A DNA stretch of 32,282 nucleotides from G020348385 sp964410125 (GCA_964410125.1 CAYPGQ010000046.1:1-32282); one strand, 5' to 3'. Positions 15,673-24,040 are shown, numbered from the stretch's first letter. Translations and numbers: made by a program. The notes: generated by a model not told the origin, from the sequence alone.

Positions 15673-17478
15673 ATGAACCCTCCAAACACAGATCTACCCA
15701 AAGCGGCCCTGCGGATACTTCGCCGCATCGTGCCGCACGACGATGCCCGCTATCTGATCGGCGATTTTGTCGAGATCTTTGAGGGATTGAGAGCCGAGTG
15801 CGGCCCAGTGTGCGCCCGCCTCTGGATTTGGTGGCAGGTCGTATGCGGCCTTCCCCGCTTTGTACAGCATCACTCTTACTGGAGCATCCAAATGTTTCGA
15901 AACTATCTTATTTCCACGTTCCGCAATCTGCGGAAAAATAAGCTTCATTCTTTTATCAATATTGCCGGCCTGGCTATAGGCCTGGCCTGTGTGAATTTCA
16001 TGAACCTGGCAACGGCGCGGTCGGCCGGAAGGTCCAGAGAAGTGGGTATGCGCAAAGTGGTTGGCGCCCGGAGAACCCAGCTCATCCTGCAGTTTTTAAC
16101 AGAATCTTTCCTTATAGCCTTCGTGGCGATTGCGGGTGCCGTAGGATTGGTGTACCTTGTTCTGCCTCGCTTTCGGATGTTCTTGAATCGACAGATCGTG
16201 TTCGACTTGGCGCACGACCCGGCCCTGGCCGCGATGCTTCTGATTTTGGCCCTATTCACCGGATTCTTTGCGGGCAGCTACCCGGCATTCATGCTGTCGG
16301 CCTTCTCTCCGGTCCGAACCCTGCGCAGCAAACTCATTCAAGGAAATAAGCGCCTCTCCTTTCGTACGGTCTTCGTGGTTCTACAGTTTGCCGTCTCTAT
16401 CACCCTGATTATCGCCACACTGGCGGTCTATCAACAGTTGGGCTTCATGAAAACCAAGGATCTGGGTTTTTTCAGCGATCAGGTGGTTGTCATCCCGCTA
16501 CAGAACAGCCCACTGCGGAAAGACTCGGAGGCGTTCAAGAATGCCATATTGAACCATGCAGCGGTTCTGGAGGCATCCTGTGCCAACGGGACGCCGGGGA
16601 GCGGTAGATCGGATGCCAGCAACTATATGTTTAATACCCCAGCAGGTGAGAAGGAGATCTATATCCAGACCATCTACACGGACTTCGATTTCGTGGAAAC
16701 CTTTGGTTTAAAGATCCTGGACGGCCGGAATTTCTCAAAAGCGTTCAGCACCGACAGGGGCGAAACCTACATCCTGAACGAAACCGCTGCCCGGCAGATG
16801 GGATGGGATTCACCCGTCGGGAAACAGATTGCCAGAGGAGGGGAGAATGCTGGCCAGGTGATCGGGGTGGTGGAGGATTTTCACTACTATTCCATGCGCT
16901 CGCGGATCAGGCCCATAGCCCTGAATATCAGGCCATCCCGGTTCAGTTATCTGGCGGCTCGAATCCGACCCGGAGAGGCCTCCCGTACCCTGAATTTTCT
17001 AGAGGGGACCTGGAACAGGTTTGTTCCGGAATACCCCTTCGAACATTTCTTCATGGATGAAAAATTTGCCCGGTATTACCGCTATGAGCAAAAAGTGGGA
17101 GAACTGTTTGCCCTGTTTGCCATTCTGGCCATCGTGATCAGTTGTCTGGGAGTTTTTGGGTTGATCTCGTACACAGCAGAACAGAGCACCAAGGAAATCG
17201 GGGTGCGCAAGGTCCTGGGTGCAAGCACCACCAGCATCGTCCTCCTCCTGTCGAAACGGTTTGTCCGGTGGGTGATAGGGGCCAATTTGATCGCCTGGCC
17301 GCTGGCATGGTTCGCCATGAACAAGTGGCTCGAGGGATTTGCTTATCGAGTTTCTATCAATCCTTTATTTTTCCCGCTGGCTGGACTGACCGCTCTGGCC
17401 ATCGCATTGGCCACTGTGTCCTACCACTCCATCAAGACAGCCTTCAGCGATCCGGCGGACTCTTTAAGGTACGAGTAA
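15673..17478 (+). CDS. MacB/FtsX-type orphan permease with an internal in-frame deletion
   Basis: This 601-aa protein starts at ATG 15673; an open frame reaching back to 15472 lies within the PadR gene and is not used. Residues 8-66 are the cytoplasmic permease prefix domain (IGDFVEIFEG, WWQVVCGLPRF). Instead of TM1, outer domain and TM2, the sequence runs from NIAGLAIGLAC (to C106) directly into VNFMNLATARS, then the coupling motif SREVGMRKVVGARR. Compared with the 855-aa permease, about 260 residues (C104 to C364 of that protein) are missing. The second half is complete: TM near 236-258, outer domain, motif TKEIGVRKVLGA, and last helices. The fused segment can form only one membrane helix, so topology should be disturbed. 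Either a specialised half-permease, a decaying gene, or an assembly collapse. No ATPase gene is near. Confidence 0.85.
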   Translation: MNPPNTDLPKAALRILRRIVPHDDARYLIGDFVEIFEGLRAECGPVCARLWIWWQVVCGLPRFVQHHSYWSIQMFRNYLISTFRNLRKNKLHSFINIAGLAIGLACVNFMNLATARSAGRSREVGMRKVVGARRTQLILQFLTESFLIAFVAIAGAVGLVYLVLPRFRMFLNRQIVFDLAHDPALAAMLLILALFTGFFAGSYPAFMLSAFSPVRTLRSKLIQGNKRLSFRTVFVVLQFAVSITLIIATLAVYQQLGFMKTKDLGFFSDQVVVIPLQNSPLRKDSEAFKNAILNHAAVLEASCANGTPGSGRSDASNYMFNTPAGEKEIYIQTIYTDFDFVETFGLKILDGRNFSKAFSTDRGETYILNETAARQMGWDSPVGKQIARGGENAGQVIGVVEDFHYYSMRSRIRPIALNIRPSRFSYLAARIRPGEASRTLNFLEGTWNRFVPEYPFEHFFMDEKFARYYRYEQKVGELFALFAILAIVISCLGVFGLISYTAEQSTKEIGVRKVLGASTTSIVLLLSKRFVRWVIGANLIAWPLAWFAMNKWLEGFAYRVSINPLFFPLAGLTALAIALATVSYHSIKTAFSDPADSLRYE

Positions 17479-17514
17479 CGATAAAAATTATGATGTAGTC
17501 AACGAAAGCGTTCC

Positions 17515-17538
17515 ACAAGCGCATAGCTTGTATTTTTT
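17515..17538 (+). terminator. Rho-independent terminator of the padR 2-permease 2 unit
   Basis: ACAAGC (17515-17520), loop GCATA and GCTTGT (17526-17531) form a perfect 6-bp stem followed by A and six T (17533-17538). It lies 37 bases after the permease stop and separates that operon from the GH116 gene. Confidence 0.75.
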
Positions 17539-17613
17539 CCCCCATTGAATATACTATTCCTATTCAACTTTGAGAATTTGCAAAAAGTGCTGTTTTGGGA
17601 GGAGGGAAATATC

Positions 17614-20175
17614 ATGTCAGCCATTTTCTTTAAATCACTTCTTGTATCATTAATGGTGGTATTACTCGCATTCCTGATCGGCAGTTGCACGACCGGAGGC
17701 GTTGCGCAAAAGGATGCTTCCGGCAGGGCGTACAACAGTCCCTATACCGGGGATAATCTCAACCGGATCGCTTTCCCGATAGGCGGGATCGGAGCCGGTA
17801 TGTTCTGTCTCGAGGGTACCGGAGCCATTTCGCAAATGTCGGTGAGGAATACCATGAATTTTTTCAACGAACCCTGCATGTTCGCAGCCGTTAGTGTGAA
17901 GGGGGAAAAAAACACCGCTAAAATTCTCGAGGGTCCTGTGCCCGATTGGAAAACCTTCGGTGGGCCCAGGACCGGAAATGGATTGGGTGGGACAAGTTAT
18001 GGATTTCCCAGATTCAGGGATGTGTCCTTCAATGCCAGATTCCCTTTCGGGATCGTGTCCCTCAGCGACGAAAATATGCCTCTGGATGTCGAAATAACCG
18101 GCTGGAGCCCTTTCATTCCCGGAAACGCCAATGATGCCAGCCTTCCGGTTGGGGCCCTGGAATATCATTTCAAAAACTCCTCCCAGAAATCGATCGAGGC
18201 GGTCTTTTCCTATAACTCCACTAACTTTATGAAAAAAACGAATGCCGGAGAAGAGCCAGGCGATTCCATCAGGCCCATAGAGGGTGGATTTTTGCTGTGG
18301 CAGCAGGGAACAGAAATAAATCCCGAGAATGAAGGCGGATTTGCCGTATTTGTCGATGAAAGCGATGTGGTGGTCGACCACTGCTGGTTTAAAGGCGGCT
18401 GGTTCGATTCCCTCACCTTGACATGGGAAAACATCCGCAAAGCTACGCTGTTGGATAATCCGCCGGTTGCTGGCTCTGATCCCGGCGCCTCGCTTTTTGT
18501 GCCGTTCACTTTAGAACCTGGTGGCGAAAAGACGATCCGCCTAATGGTGGCTTGGTATGTGCCTGTCACCGATCTGCGCACGGGCAGCGATCCAGAGAAC
18601 GCTCCGGATTCCCAAAGTGAAGCTGCCTGCTGCGAGTCCCCCTTCTATGTTCCCTGGTATGCGGGCCGGTTTAAAGATATAAACGAAGTCGCCGATTACT
18701 GGCGTCTCAATTACGAAGGCCTGCGCGAAAAAACCAAGCTGTTCACCGATACTTTTTATGACACCACTTTACCGGATGAGGTCATCGAGGCGGTGGCTGC
18801 CAATCTGACCATATTAAAATCGCCCACCGTGCTGCGTCAGACGGACGGCCGTCTCTGGTGCTTTGAGGGATGCAGTGATAACCGCGGCTGCTGTGCCGGT
18901 TCATGCACGCATGTCTGGAATTATGCCCAGGCGCTCCCACACCTCTTCCCCGATCTCGAGCGGAGCCTGCGCCAGACAGAATTTAACGAAAGCCAGGACG
19001 AGAGGGGACACCAGACCTTCCGCTCCAATCTCCCGATCCGCCCTGTGACCCACACCTTTCATGCGGCTTCGGACGGGCAGCTCGGCGGTATCATGAAGGT
19101 ATACCGTGACTGGCGCATCAGTGGCGATACGGCTTGGCTGAAAAGCCTCTGGCCCCAGGTGAAACAAAGCCTGGAATATTGTATTACAACCTGGGATCCC
19201 AAAGGCAAGGGGATTCTGGAAGAGCCCCACCACAATACCTACGACATAGAGTTCTGGGGTCCTGACGGCATGTGCACCAGCTTTTATTTAGGCGCTCTGA
19301 CCGCGGCTGTGGAAATGGGAACCGCGCTCGACGACGATGTGGGCAAATACAGCACACTTTTGGAAAAGGGAGTAAACTACCTTGAAACAGAACTCTTTAA
19401 CGGAGAATATTTTTACCAGAAGATCCAGACCCAGGGCCTTGAAGCCGAGTTCGAGCCTCTTGACTATTCATCAAATGGCAGCGGTTACAAAGAGATCATG
19501 GATGTCCTCAATACGGAAGGCCCCAAGTACCAGTATGGGACGGGTTGTTTGTCCGATGGGGTTTTAGGCTTCTGGATCGCCAGGGTGGCCGGGCTGAGCG
19601 AGATAGCTGACGTGGAAAAAGTGAAAAGCCACCTCCTGGCTATTCATAAATATAACCTGAGGCACGACCTCTCAGAGCACGCCAATCCGCAGCGGCCGAC
19701 TTTTGCTATGGGCGATGACGGCGGGCTGCTGCTCTGCAGTTGGCCGCGGGGAGGAGCCCTATCGCTCCCCTTCGTCTACAGCAATGAGGTCTGGACAGGT
19801 ATCGAATATCAAGCGGCATCCCACATGATGTTCGAAGGCTTGGTGGAAGAAGGGTTGGAAATAGTGAAAGTATGCCGCGATCGTTATGACGGCAGAGTCC
19901 GCAACCCCTTCGACGAATACGAATGCGGCCACTGGTATGCGCGTGCCTTAGCGAGCTACGGCCTGCTGCAAGGGCTTACGGGTGTGCGCTATGATGCTGT
20001 AGAAAAAACGCTGTACATCGATTCGAAGATCGGTAACGATTTCCGGAGTTTTCTCTCGACTGCCACCGGATTCGGGATTGTGGGCTTGAAGAACGGCAGG
20101 CCCTTTGTGAATGTGAAGAGCGGCGATATCGACATCAAACATATTTTTGTCTCTGACAAGGAAATGGAGCTTTGA
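17614..20175 (+). CDS. GH116-family lipoprotein glycosidase (beta-glucosidase/glucosylceramidase-like)
   Basis: The ATG at 17614 follows GGGAGGAGGG with 7-base spacing and gives 853 aa; an upstream in-frame extension to 17545 lacks a ribosome site. The signal ends in lipobox LIGSC (C25), predicting a membrane-anchored lipoprotein. An N-terminal beta domain (FPIGGIGAGMF, about 54-64, typical of GBA2-like proteins) precedes an (alpha/alpha)6 catalytic domain. By comparison with GBA2 and the thermophilic GH116 enzyme, E418 (CFEGCS) is the likely nucleophile and D544 (HNTYDIEFWGP) the acid/base. Family members cleave beta-glucosides, glucosylceramide or N-acetylglucosaminides; the substrate here is unknown. 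It follows a terminator and so has its own transcript. It ends 17 bases before the convergent VapC gene. Confidence 0.9.
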   Translation: MSAIFFKSLLVSLMVVLLAFLIGSCTTGGVAQKDASGRAYNSPYTGDNLNRIAFPIGGIGAGMFCLEGTGAISQMSVRNTMNFFNEPCMFAAVSVKGEKNTAKILEGPVPDWKTFGGPRTGNGLGGTSYGFPRFRDVSFNARFPFGIVSLSDENMPLDVEITGWSPFIPGNANDASLPVGALEYHFKNSSQKSIEAVFSYNSTNFMKKTNAGEEPGDSIRPIEGGFLLWQQGTEINPENEGGFAVFVDESDVVVDHCWFKGGWFDSLTLTWENIRKATLLDNPPVAGSDPGASLFVPFTLEPGGEKTIRLMVAWYVPVTDLRTGSDPENAPDSQSEAACCESPFYVPWYAGRFKDINEVADYWRLNYEGLREKTKLFTDTFYDTTLPDEVIEAVAANLTILKSPTVLRQTDGRLWCFEGCSDNRGCCAGSCTHVWNYAQALPHLFPDLERSLRQTEFNESQDERGHQTFRSNLPIRPVTHTFHAASDGQLGGIMKVYRDWRISGDTAWLKSLWPQVKQSLEYCITTWDPKGKGILEEPHHNTYDIEFWGPDGMCTSFYLGALTAAVEMGTALDDDVGKYSTLLEKGVNYLETELFNGEYFYQKIQTQGLEAEFEPLDYSSNGSGYKEIMDVLNTEGPKYQYGTGCLSDGVLGFWIARVAGLSEIADVEKVKSHLLAIHKYNLRHDLSEHANPQRPTFAMGDDGGLLLCSWPRGGALSLPFVYSNEVWTGIEYQAASHMMFEGLVEEGLEIVKVCRDRYDGRVRNPFDEYECGHWYARALASYGLLQGLTGVRYDAVEKTLYIDSKIGNDFRSFLSTATGFGIVGLKNGRPFVNVKSGDIDIKHIFVSDKEMEL

Positions 20176-20192
20176 TCGCCGGCAGATGGAAT

Positions 20193-20588
20193 TTAAATCT
20201 CGTCCCAAAGACGAAGTCCTGGGATAACAGAGAAATGTCTATCATAGGTTAGAAGAACCGATCCTGTTTCGAGAGCATGGGCTCCAATCCAGACATCATT
20301 GACTGGTATCGGATGTCCGATCCTTTTTAACGAGTCCTTGATAAGACCGAATATCTCAGCCGTTTCTTTGGAGGCTTCAAGGACAGAAACTGTTGATTTC
20401 ATCAGGAATCTCTCCAGAATTTGTTTGTTCTCTTTTTCTCTGCCGCCGGCCCTAAAACCTGAATACAATTCTCCCATAACAAACACTGACATATAGACAT
20501 TTTCAGCTTGACCCAGATTAGCCAGGACCTGTTCATCTCCCCTTAAATAGGCAACATAAACATTCGTGTCTAGAAGAATCTTTCTCAT
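20193..20588 (-). CDS. vapC: PIN-domain ribonuclease toxin (VapC family)
   Basis: This 131-aa PIN-domain protein begins MRKILLDTNVYVAYL. The acidic metal-binding set is complete: D7 (LLDTN), E40 (MGELYSG), D98 (VNDVWIGA) and D116 (TYDRHF). VapC toxins are Mg-dependent endoribonucleases that cut tRNA or rRNA and are neutralised by a co-encoded antitoxin. Its start codon overlaps the end of the antitoxin gene by 4 bases (ATGA type), so translation is coupled. Confidence 0.92.
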   Translation of the reverse strand: MRKILLDTNVYVAYLRGDEQVLANLGQAENVYMSVFVMGELYSGFRAGGREKENKQILERFLMKSTVSVLEASKETAEIFGLIKDSLKRIGHPIPVNDVWIGAHALETGSVLLTYDRHFSVIPGLRLWDEI

Positions 20589-20839
20589 TTCCAGTCCTCA
20601 GGATGCACCTGTTCCAGGTCTTTGATGGCTTCGAAAAAGTCTTTCTCGTCATCTTCTGTCCAGATGCCGCAAAGATCTATGAATTCCTCTCGATTATCCT
20701 GCCTGTCCTTGTCTATACCCAGTGCTTTTGCCAGTAGAGCTTTCACAATCCTATTGACGCTCGTGTCTTCTGATTTGGCTCGCTTTTTGATCAATTTTTC
20801 GGTTTCTTTATCAATTCCATGTATAGTGATGGATTTCAT
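20585..20839 (-). CDS. vapB: Ribbon-helix-helix antitoxin partner of VapC (VapB/FitA-like)
   Basis: This 84-aa protein starts at ATG 20839 behind AGGAGG (20849-20844). The N terminus (MKSITIHGIDKETEKLIKKRA, then TSVNRIVKALLAKAL) is a ribbon-helix-helix DNA-binding domain of the FitA/VapB type. The acidic C terminus (EEFIDLCGIW...DDEKDFFEAI) is the expected toxin-binding tail. It precedes and overlaps the PIN toxin gene, the standard antitoxin-first order. A palindrome just upstream is the likely operator. Confidence 0.85.
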   Translation of the reverse strand: MKSITIHGIDKETEKLIKKRAKSEDTSVNRIVKALLAKALGIDKDRQDNREEFIDLCGIWTEDDEKDFFEAIKDLEQVHPEDWK

Positions 20840-20858
20840 CCGGCCTCCTGTGATTCAA

Positions 20859-20873
20859 ATAATGACTCATTAT
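20859..20873. promoter_or_regulatory. Palindromic operator candidate of the VapBC-like operon
   Basis: ATAATGA (20859-20865) and TCATTAT (20867-20873) form a perfect 7-bp palindrome 20 bases before the antitoxin start. Further ATTATG copies at 20869 and 20881 read CATAAT on the minus strand and could be -10 elements or extra half-sites. Autorepression by RHH antitoxins at such palindromes is the known pattern. Confidence 0.55.
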
Positions 20874-20958
20874 GATACATATTATGAATCATTTTTCTTT
20901 TTTCTGCAATCCAAAAATCTGTACCTCTTTTGTGCCCAGTAACGCGGCAGTTTTGCGC

Positions 20959-21231
20959 ATGATGGATCTAACAGGGACCGACCTTTGTAATAAAAAGCCA
21001 AGCTTAAAAGTCTTCCATGCAATCATGATGTGCGACGGGGCGATCTTTCTTATGAGTATCCATTCTTACAGCACGGCCACGTACGAGGGGATCAACTACA
21101 CAGTTGCCGGAGGTGGCGGTGCCGGCCTACACAAACATTATGGCGAGATGGGTTCCTTCAATCTGGATATTTGGGAAAATACTGTGGTCATTGACTTTTT
21201 GCAGTTAATTTCTTATATTTACATTAGATAG
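20959..21231 (+). pseudogene. Relic of a secreted metallophosphoesterase C terminus
   Basis: The frame ends at TAG 21229-21231. From about 21007 it reads FHAI...CDGAIFLMSIHSYS, then TYEGINYTVAGGGGAGLH. This matches the end of calcineurin-like/purple-acid-phosphatase-like phosphoesterases, where a GHxHxY metal motif is followed by (D/E)G-x-x-Y-x-V-(S/T/A)-GGGGA. Here the GH of the motif is replaced (MSIHSY), and everything N-terminal, including the DxH, GD and GNH motifs, is absent. There is no ribosome binding site at a plausible start. I therefore read it as a degraded fragment rather than a small gene. It is not a close copy of the intact phosphoesterase at 27338-28258. Confidence 0.55.
21191..21219 (+). 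promoter_or_regulatory. Strong sigma70-type promoter with nearly leaderless start
   Basis: TTGACT (21191-21196), a 17-bp spacer and TATATT (21214-21219) match the sigma70 consensus closely. Transcription would begin near 21226, only about 7 bases before the ATG at 21233, which itself lacks a Shine-Dalgarno sequence. Confidence 0.6.
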
Positions 21232-21232
21232 T

Positions 21233-21511
21233 ATGATTAAAAGATACAAAAAGCATTTTAATCTGACTTTTCTGTTCCTATTCCTTTTCATTGTCTTATT
21301 CGCCAACTTTTTGCACACTGAGAAAACACTTAAAGAGGACGATAACTGTCCTGCCTGTCAATTTCAACATTCCTCTCTTACAACAGCTCAGATCAACTTT
21401 TTTTCTCTTCCAACTCCCTCTTTTTTCAGCATATTACAAACGTTTGAATCCTTTAATTATGCCCTTATTTTTTCAATAGCCCCCAACTCTCGTTCCCCTC
21501 CTCAGGTTTAA
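21233..21511 (+). CDS. Small membrane or exported protein with CPAC motif, upstream of a TonB receptor
   Basis: This 92-aa protein has a positively charged N terminus (MIKRYKKHF) and one strongly hydrophobic segment (about 10-26), then FLHTEKTLKEDDNCPACQFQHSS. The CPAC motif (CxxC) with adjacent His and acidic residues suggests a metal or redox site just outside the membrane. The C terminus ends in a SRSPPQV-type tail, reminiscent of small DUF2946-like proteins found beside metal-related TonB receptors; that likeness is tentative. The start is supported by the promoter 14 bases upstream, not by a ribosome site. It is 89 bases before the receptor gene on the same strand, so co-expression is likely. 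Function unknown. Confidence 0.6.
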   Translation: MIKRYKKHFNLTFLFLFLFIVLFANFLHTEKTLKEDDNCPACQFQHSSLTTAQINFFSLPTPSFFSILQTFESFNYALIFSIAPNSRSPPQV

Positions 21512-21600
21512 TCCCTCCAAAAAATCTGGGTATTTTCATTTATTTTGTTTAAATCTCCATTGAAGCGCGTTAAATTGTAGGGCTTAAAAGGAGGGGGAAG

Positions 21601-23895
21601 ATGGTAAAAAAATTATTTGTCATTATTATTCTGATAATTCTTATTCCAATAATCTTTGTTCAATTCACCTCAGCCTATCAACAGCGGCAAAATCGCAATC
21701 AGCACCGGCAAGGACAAGAAAAATATTATTCCCTCAAAGGACAGGTTGTTGATTGGGAAGTAAATTATGTGGAAAAAGCAGTGGTTTTGATCCCAGAGCT
21801 GGGAAAATCTGTAGAAACGGATGAACGAGGGGCCTTTGAGATTACGCAAATCCCACAGGGCAGCTACCATGTGGAAGTTTATGCAGAAGGATTTTTAGAA
21901 TATTCCTCTGATCCTTTTGTTTTAGGTGAGAATAAGACTGGCTACAACATAGTCCTTAATAAAAGACTGACAGAGGAAATTGTGGTAACGGCAACCAGGA
22001 CACAGAAGCTATTTTCTGAGACGCCGGTTAGGGTTACAGTTATAAACCAGGAAGATATCGAAAAAAAAGCACCGGCCAACCTTGCCGACACTCTTTATCA
22101 AATGACAGGAGTCAGAGTCGAAAACGATTGCCAAAATTGCAACTTCACCCAAGTCCGCATCAATGGCATGGAAGGGAAATACACACAAATTCTCATTGAT
22201 AGCTCTCCTGTTATCAGCGCAATGACCGGTGTTTATGGTTTAGAACAAATTCCCGCGGAAATGCTTAATAGAATTGAAATTGTCAAAGGTGGTGGCTCGG
22301 TGCTGTATGGAGGAAACGCGGTAGCTGGAGTGATAAATATTTTAACCAAGGAGCCGGAAGAGAACAAAACATTTCTAAAACTCCACCAAGAATCCATATC
22401 AGGGAAACCTTTTACCAACCTTGGATTTCGTTCCAGCCTTGTTTCCAAAGATCTAAATACAAAAGCTTATATTTTTGGCAGCTACCAAGATAGAGAACCT
22501 GTGGATTTAAACGAAGACGACTTTTCTGAGCTTGGCACCATTTCCAATACCTCCTTTGGCGTGAATCTCTATAATTATTTTTCTGGTATTAATGGCAAGC
22601 TTAAATTAAGTCTTTTTAGGATTTTCGAAGAACGCAGGGGGGGAGATCTCTTTGATAGACCTCCTCACGAAGCCAATACCGCTGAATGGATTAAAACAGA
22701 CCAATTAGGTTTCAGTTCGGATTGGAATCACTACCTATCGAAAGTGCTGCATTATAACCTTACTTTATCTCTTGTGGATGCTAAAAGGGACACATACTAT
22801 GGAAGTCACAAAGATTCTAACGCCTACGGAACAACGAAAAATCCCTTGCTATTCCTGAACTCCCAGATCAATTACCAAATAGGAAGTCATGTCTTCTCGC
22901 TCGGGGCTCAATACAAAAGAGATGAAATAAAAGACAAAGCTACCGGATATAACAGGGTGATCGAAGAGGTCTATCATGAAAGCGGATTGTTCCTGCAGGG
23001 TGATTTTAAAATAGGCGAAATTTTCTCGATACTAGCAGGACTAAGACTGAATAAACATTCGGCACTCGACAAAATCATTTTCACACCTCGATTGAGCATC
23101 CTCGTGAAACTCATAAAAGATTTAGCCTTCAGAACCTCCTTTTCGACAGGCTTTAGAGCTCCTCAAGTTTTTGATGAAGATTTGCATATCTCTCAAGTCG
23201 GAGGGGAAGGGATGATGGTAACAAATTCTTCGGATCTAAAAGAAGAAAAATCTTACAGTCTGAATAGCGGCTTTGATTACGGAAAGCAGATTGGGAGAAA
23301 CCTCATTCAGGTCAGTGTAGAAGCGTTCTACAACAAATTAGCGGATACTTTCATTCTTCATGAGATCGAGCGAATAGAAAATGCAAGAATTTTTGAGAGA
23401 ATTAATGGATCCGGATCAAGAGTATATGGATTATCCCTTGATTTTGGGCTGGTATTGGGCCCAAAATTTTCACTTTCTTCAGGATGGACTTTCCAAAGAA
23501 GCCGGTTCGATGAACCTGAGCCAAATTTCAACTCAAAGGAATTTTTCAGAACTCCGAATTCGTATGGATATATCAATATGAGTCTTAAGAATAAAAATTT
23601 TGTAAATCTTGACATTTCAGGAGAATATACCGGTTCTATGAAAGTTCCCCACTATGCAGGATACATCGATGAAGATAGGTTGGAAACGACCTCCACTTTT
23701 TGGGTCTTGAATCTAAAGCTTCATAGACTCATAAACATCACTGAAAACTATCGCGTTTCCCTATTTTTAGGTGCCTATAATGTGCTCAATTCTTATCAAG
23801 AAGACTTAGATAAGGGAGTCGACAGAGATTCAGGTTACGTGTACGGGCCGGCAAAACCCCGGTCCTTTTATTTGGGCTTTGAATTTTCCTTTTGA
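21601..23895 (+). CDS. TonB-dependent outer-membrane receptor with N-terminal carboxypeptidase-regulatory-like domain
   Basis: This 764-aa protein starts at ATG 21601 behind AAAGGAGGGGG. A signal peptide (to about 26) precedes a CarboxypepD_reg-like beta-sandwich (about 42-120; LKGQVVDWEVNYVEKAVV), a TonB-box-like segment EEIVVTATRT (about 125-134), the plug domain (about 138-250; ADTLYQMTGVRVEN, EIVKGGGSVLYGGNAVAG) and a 22-stranded barrel ending in the terminal aromatic pattern FYLGFEFSF. The plug contains CQNCNF (about 178-183), a CxxC motif seen in a subset of receptors linked to metals or metal chelates. The ligand is unknown. The small CPAC protein upstream carries a similar cysteine pair, which hints at a shared substrate. 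The region is AT-rich. Confidence 0.93.
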   Translation: MVKKLFVIIILIILIPIIFVQFTSAYQQRQNRNQHRQGQEKYYSLKGQVVDWEVNYVEKAVVLIPELGKSVETDERGAFEITQIPQGSYHVEVYAEGFLEYSSDPFVLGENKTGYNIVLNKRLTEEIVVTATRTQKLFSETPVRVTVINQEDIEKKAPANLADTLYQMTGVRVENDCQNCNFTQVRINGMEGKYTQILIDSSPVISAMTGVYGLEQIPAEMLNRIEIVKGGGSVLYGGNAVAGVINILTKEPEENKTFLKLHQESISGKPFTNLGFRSSLVSKDLNTKAYIFGSYQDREPVDLNEDDFSELGTISNTSFGVNLYNYFSGINGKLKLSLFRIFEERRGGDLFDRPPHEANTAEWIKTDQLGFSSDWNHYLSKVLHYNLTLSLVDAKRDTYYGSHKDSNAYGTTKNPLLFLNSQINYQIGSHVFSLGAQYKRDEIKDKATGYNRVIEEVYHESGLFLQGDFKIGEIFSILAGLRLNKHSALDKIIFTPRLSILVKLIKDLAFRTSFSTGFRAPQVFDEDLHISQVGGEGMMVTNSSDLKEEKSYSLNSGFDYGKQIGRNLIQVSVEAFYNKLADTFILHEIERIENARIFERINGSGSRVYGLSLDFGLVLGPKFSLSSGWTFQRSRFDEPEPNFNSKEFFRTPNSYGYINMSLKNKNFVNLDISGEYTGSMKVPHYAGYIDEDRLETTSTFWVLNLKLHRLINITENYRVSLFLGAYNVLNSYQEDLDKGVDRDSGYVYGPAKPRSFYLGFEFSF

Positions 23896-23911
23896 CATAT
23901 AGCTCTCTTTT

Positions 23912-23972
23912 GCGGGCTGGAGAGAGTTCTCTGCATATGGTCATCGAATCCCTTTTGGTGACAACAGCCCGC
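23912..23972 (+). other. Long-range inverted repeat after the TonB receptor gene
   Basis: GCGGGCTG (23912-23919) and CAGCCCGC (23965-23972) are perfect 8-bp GC-rich inverted arms enclosing 45 bases that contain the smaller repeat AGAG/CTCT. It begins 16 bases after the receptor stop. It could be a branched 3' end structure or terminator; only a loose T-rich stretch follows. Confidence 0.4.
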
Positions 23973-24040
23973 ATTCTTTCATTCACTCTTTATATTGTTT
24001 GGCTGTCAAAATTCGTTGACTTGAAATAAGATAGCCATTG

